NCBI GenBank assembly: GCA_003427395.1
Contig: BFEA01000069.1
Location: 1,829,703 to 1,849,732 of the forward strand
Reading direction: 5' to 3'
Length of the DNA: 20,030 nucleotides
From: Chara braunii
Lineage: Eukaryota; Streptophyta; Charophyceae; Charales; Characeae
The notes below the pieces were generated by a model, which saw nothing but the letters and a program-made list of their open reading frames with translations, was not told the origin of the DNA and ran no database searches. A program made the translations under genes and the position numbers. Positions 17,792 through 20,030 of this stretch are shown here, in pieces. Position 1 is the stretch's first letter; each line of letters opens with the position of its first letter.

Positions 17792-18736
17792 GGCGAAGGT
17801 GAAGGGGAGGTAGAGTCAGACGAAGGAGGGGAAGCAAGTTCTTCGTCCTCGTTGGAGGAAGAAGAGGAAGAGGGATTAGGTTCGTAGAAGGAGGGAGGGG
17901 ACAAAGGTAGGAGGTGTGGCGGATAATGGGAAGAGAGTTATGGATGGCGCTGGCCTCAGGTGCGATGCGCATCGTGTTGGCTCCGTTAGGACCGAGTTGT
18001 ACGACGCGAAAACAGCCAGAGAATTTGGGAGCGAGTTTCTGATCGCGTGCACATTTGCGTACCTGCACCAGGTCCCCTAGCTTATATTGGTGTTGTGGGC
18101 CTACATTCCCGTTTCGGGCCTCGTAGCTACGGATCTGTCTACTGTGGACCAGTTCGGTCATTTTTTGTCTTTTCCGGGCTAGCTTAGGGATGACCCTTTC
18201 CATTAAATCCGCATACCGCTTCGCTTTGGCCTTAAGGGCCGCACGTGTGTCCCTGTCCCCTTTTTTGGGAATTTTCGAGATACCCGGATTATCGACACAT
18301 GGAATGCTATTGGTCCGAAGCTGAAAGGAGGTGAACCCTGTGGACTCATGAGGGGTCGCTCGATGGATCCCGATGATTTGGTAGACAATCTCGGGCCAAG
18401 GACGCATGTCATTAGACGCTAAATTCTTGCGGAGAGCAGGCTTAATCATGAGGTTCGTATTTTCGGCCAACCCGTTCGGCTGGGAAACATGGGGAGCAGT
18501 GTGTCAGAGAGTAACGCCACGACGTATCAGTAATTGCTCTACCTCAGCTTTGAATTCAGACCCATTATCGGTTAGAATTTCTTCTGCATCTAGATGAGTA
18601 TTGAGGAATTGATCGATGTATGTAGCTATCTCTGAGGCCTTACGGGTCTTACAAGGGTAGACTTCGATATATTTCGAGAAATGGTCGATTAACACCAAAA
18701 AAATAAAATATTCACAGCGGTTGGCTATGTAACCGG
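17775..18736 (-). pseudogene. Integrase of element 2, truncated at the 5' side
   Basis: The core begins at CEYFIFLVLIDHFSKYIEVY and continues with EILTDNGSEFKAEV (second catalytic Asp present), HTAPHVSQPNGLAEN (catalytic Glu present), RATPHESTGFTSFQLRTNS, MTELVHSRQIRSYEARNGN and the C-terminal domain (LAPKFSGCFRVVQLGPNG). One TGA interrupts it at 18506-18504. The first catalytic Asp and the H2C2 domain are missing through truncation near 18736. In the tail a frameshift changes the reading. The ancestral frame would end in SPSPSP-TGA overlapping the ORF3 ATG (ATGA, 17791-17788). Confidence 0.85.
17788..17791 (-). other. pol / ORF3 stop-start overlap of element 2 (ATGA)
   Basis: The minus strand reads CCATGAGT here. 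ATG (17791-17789) opens ORF3, and TGA (17790-17788) closes the frame encoding the serine-proline tail that corresponds to the pol end of element 1. Confidence 0.55.
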
Positions 18737-18739
18737 CTG

Positions 18740-18870
18740 AATGCGCGTTCACATTCAAACGCGCGCGTTCATACCCCCCGGGGCCGCGTTCAATCGCGTT
18801 CAAACGCGCTGCGCGCCACATGGCGCGAAAAAATTGAACGCGACCCCGGGGGGCGCGCGCGCACGTTGCG
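18740..18870. repeat. GC-rich hairpin cluster at the break of element 2
   Basis: Positions 18761-18794 and 18833-18862 form long, near-complementary arms (the cores are CCCCCCGGGG with CGCGTTCAAT, against ATTGAACGCG with CCCCGGGGGG). Inside lies a perfect 7-bp inverted repeat, CGCGCCA / TGGCGCG (18812-18827). CGCGTTCA words are also repeated in direct orientation. The base composition contrasts sharply with the AT-rich DNA that follows. Confidence 0.75.
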
Positions 18871-18927
18871 GGCTACGGGGTGGTGGGCCTCGTTCAACAA
18901 ACCCTGAAAGTGCAAAACAAAAAAAAA

Positions 18928-19308
18928 CGGAGCTACGTTGCTACTTGTACGCACCCTCTTACAAGTACGGATTCGTACTCTTGAACTTGTACGATAGGGG
19001 CCCCATACGAGGGTTTTTTTTTTTTTTTTTTTTTTTTTTAATCTGGTATTGTTTTTATTTTTTTTCTCAAATTCTATTAAGAATCTTAAGATGATGCTCA
19101 GCCAAATGTTGCTTGTTTTGTGTTTTTGCATCACATAGTGTTTTTTCTGATTTGTTTGATGAACAATTTTTTTTTTTTGCTTTTTCGTATGGGGGCGTAC
19201 AAGACCTACAGGTTCCCGTACAGGTTCATGTACAGATCCCGTACAGAAATAACCTGTACGTTTCTTACGGGAAGCCCCCGTACGTGTACTCTATGCAACG
19301 TAGCCCCG
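18928..19308. mobile_element. Foldback or MITE-like element with inverted ends and many GTAC sites
   Basis: The ends are inverted: 18928-18950 (CGGAGCTACGTTGC...GTAC) against 19286-19308 (GTAC...GCAACGTAGCCCCG), with the ten-base core GCAACGTAGC. An inner inverted pair is 18986-19009 and 19186-19203 (CTTGTACG and CCCATACG against CGTATGGGGG and CGTACAAG). The centre is T-rich with a 26-base T run. About eleven GTAC words occur. No transposase is present. Target-site duplications were not identified. Confidence 0.55.
19014..19039. repeat. Poly-T run (26 bases)
   Basis: A homopolymer inside the foldback element. Such runs are also prone to length errors in assembly. Confidence 0.95.
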
Positions 19309-19780
19309 GAGGCCTACCTCCCCTACCGCGTCACCCCGGCCATATGTGAAACGTCCTTTTTTTTGGGGGTTGGGGTGGGGGAATCCCCCTAACACGGCCC
19401 ATGCAGGCTATCTGAAGGGTCCTCACAGCCATGTAGCGCAGACCCCCATACCAAAATCAAGGCAGGCAATGAATATGAAGTAGAGCACGAGCTGGCCGAA
19501 TATACACTCAAGATTCGAATTTAAGTCTGTGTTCCAGCAGTTATGGGTTGCTCACGTAGCTAGGCTGTGTTGGTCTTTGCACGTGATTCTCAGGGTTTGG
19601 CTGCACTACTCACCAAATGTGCAAAACTAGAATGAATCTTCTGCAAAACATGGAATAATACGCCGCCATATATTCTGTTTTTTGTGCATGTGGTGAGTAG
19701 AGGCGCTTAGGGCCACTGCACGTATTCCTAAGAAAAGAAAAACGAAAAATGAGAAAAAAGAAAAACAAGAAAAAAGAAAA
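19309..19780. other. AT-rich DNA without a recognisable gene
   Basis: Contains T and A runs (for example GAAAAAAG-type repeats near 19730-19780). No conserved frame is seen. Confidence 0.5.
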
Positions 19781-19859
19781 ACGAAGGTGTAGATTTTTTT
19801 GCGGGCAAAAAAAGTGCAAGAAACAAATAAAACCATACGAAGGTGTAGATTTTTTTGCG
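19781..19859 (+). repeat. Short direct repeat, two copies of 23 bp
   Basis: A 23-bp unit beginning ACGAAGGTGTAGAT and ending TTTTGCG occurs at 19781-19803 and 19837-19859, identical in both. After the second copy, CTCTACATC is partly complementary to GGTGTAGA, so a small hairpin is possible. Confidence 0.9.
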
Positions 19860-19963
19860 CTCTACATCCCCATATTTTTTATTTTATTTTTTGATCATTC
19901 AAATTATTTTTAAAAAATCAAAAACCTTACCCGACTCAAAACACATCGATTTTTTTTGTCTTA

Positions 19964-19964
<1 letters not shown>

Positions 19965-20004
<40 letters not shown>
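19965..20004. repeat. TTGA tetranucleotide microsatellite
   Basis: About ten tandem copies, ending in TTGG variants. The window closes soon after with an 8-base C run. Confidence 0.95.
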
Positions 20005-20007
<3 letters not shown>

Positions 20008-20030
20008 GTGAGAAATGGGTCACCCCCCCC

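Larger units (their letters stand above)
15478..18736 (-). mobile_element. Element 2: 5'-truncated relative of element 1 (integrase plus accessory ORFs)
   Basis: Minus strand. Integrase (from within the core) is followed by ORF3, ORF4 and ORF5, then a tail frame (15855-15478). Order and spacing match element 1, but the DNA has diverged so far that similarity is mainly at protein level. Sequence upstream of the integrase core is missing: matching stops near 18736, where a GC-rich hairpin begins. The 3' LTR is not recognised by comparison with 419-712. Confidence 0.8.

Noticed and set aside
19781-19859. CRISPR-like array
   Set aside because: Only two copies of a short AT-rich repeat occur, in a eukaryotic context, with no array.
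1-20030. tRNA or rRNA genes and intact host protein genes
   Set aside because: No cloverleaf with conserved A and B boxes, no rRNA-like stretch and no intron-exon gene structure could be supported by reading alone.

Overview
This window is eukaryotic genomic DNA dominated by decayed retroelements. I see no intact host gene, rRNA or tRNA, and nothing bacterial. Long Ty3/Gypsy-type polyproteins on the minus strand, a probable initiator-Met-like primer binding site, a LINE-type reverse transcriptase fragment, many microsatellites and homopolymers, and foldback DNA fit a large, repeat-rich genome. A green alga or plant lineage is my guess; the sequence alone does not fix the species.

Layout. Positions 1-418 are GC-rich, non-coding DNA. 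Positions 419-11244 hold a nearly complete but dead LTR retrotransposon on the minus strand (element 1): 5' LTR near 10709-10995, primer binding site about 10690-10706, long leader, gag start at 8987, zinc knuckle, protease, RT, RNase H, a PHD-like zinc finger, H2C2 and integrase core, integrase C-terminus, then about 2.3 kb of accessory reading frames (called ORF3, ORF4, ORF5 here) before the 3' LTR at 419-712. Positions 11245-12480 carry two copies of a non-coding repeat. A LINE RT fragment lies near 12625-12966. Positions 13000-15180 are mostly non-coding, with one unexplained open frame (13902-14213) and a GAT microsatellite. Positions 15478-18736 hold a 5'-truncated relative of element 1 (element 2), with integrase and the same accessory frames in the same order. 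It is broken off at a GC-rich hairpin (18740-18870), followed by a foldback element (18928-19308) and AT-rich low-complexity DNA to the end.

Most interesting: comparing the two diverged elements shows three accessory reading frames downstream of integrase conserved at protein level, in the place an env or extra ORF occupies in some Gypsy elements. Frame junctions carry stop-start overlaps of the ATGA type, which suggests coupled translation or reinitiation. Element 1 also has a PHD-like zinc finger between RNase H and integrase. I do not recognise the family of ORF3, ORF4 or ORF5.

Important caution: positions 10997-11034 are exactly two inverted 19-bp Tn5 mosaic ends, which is the Nextera mate-pair junction adapter. 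It is flanked by a 211-bp direct duplication. This is an assembly artefact, so the structure around the 5' LTR should not be trusted as given.
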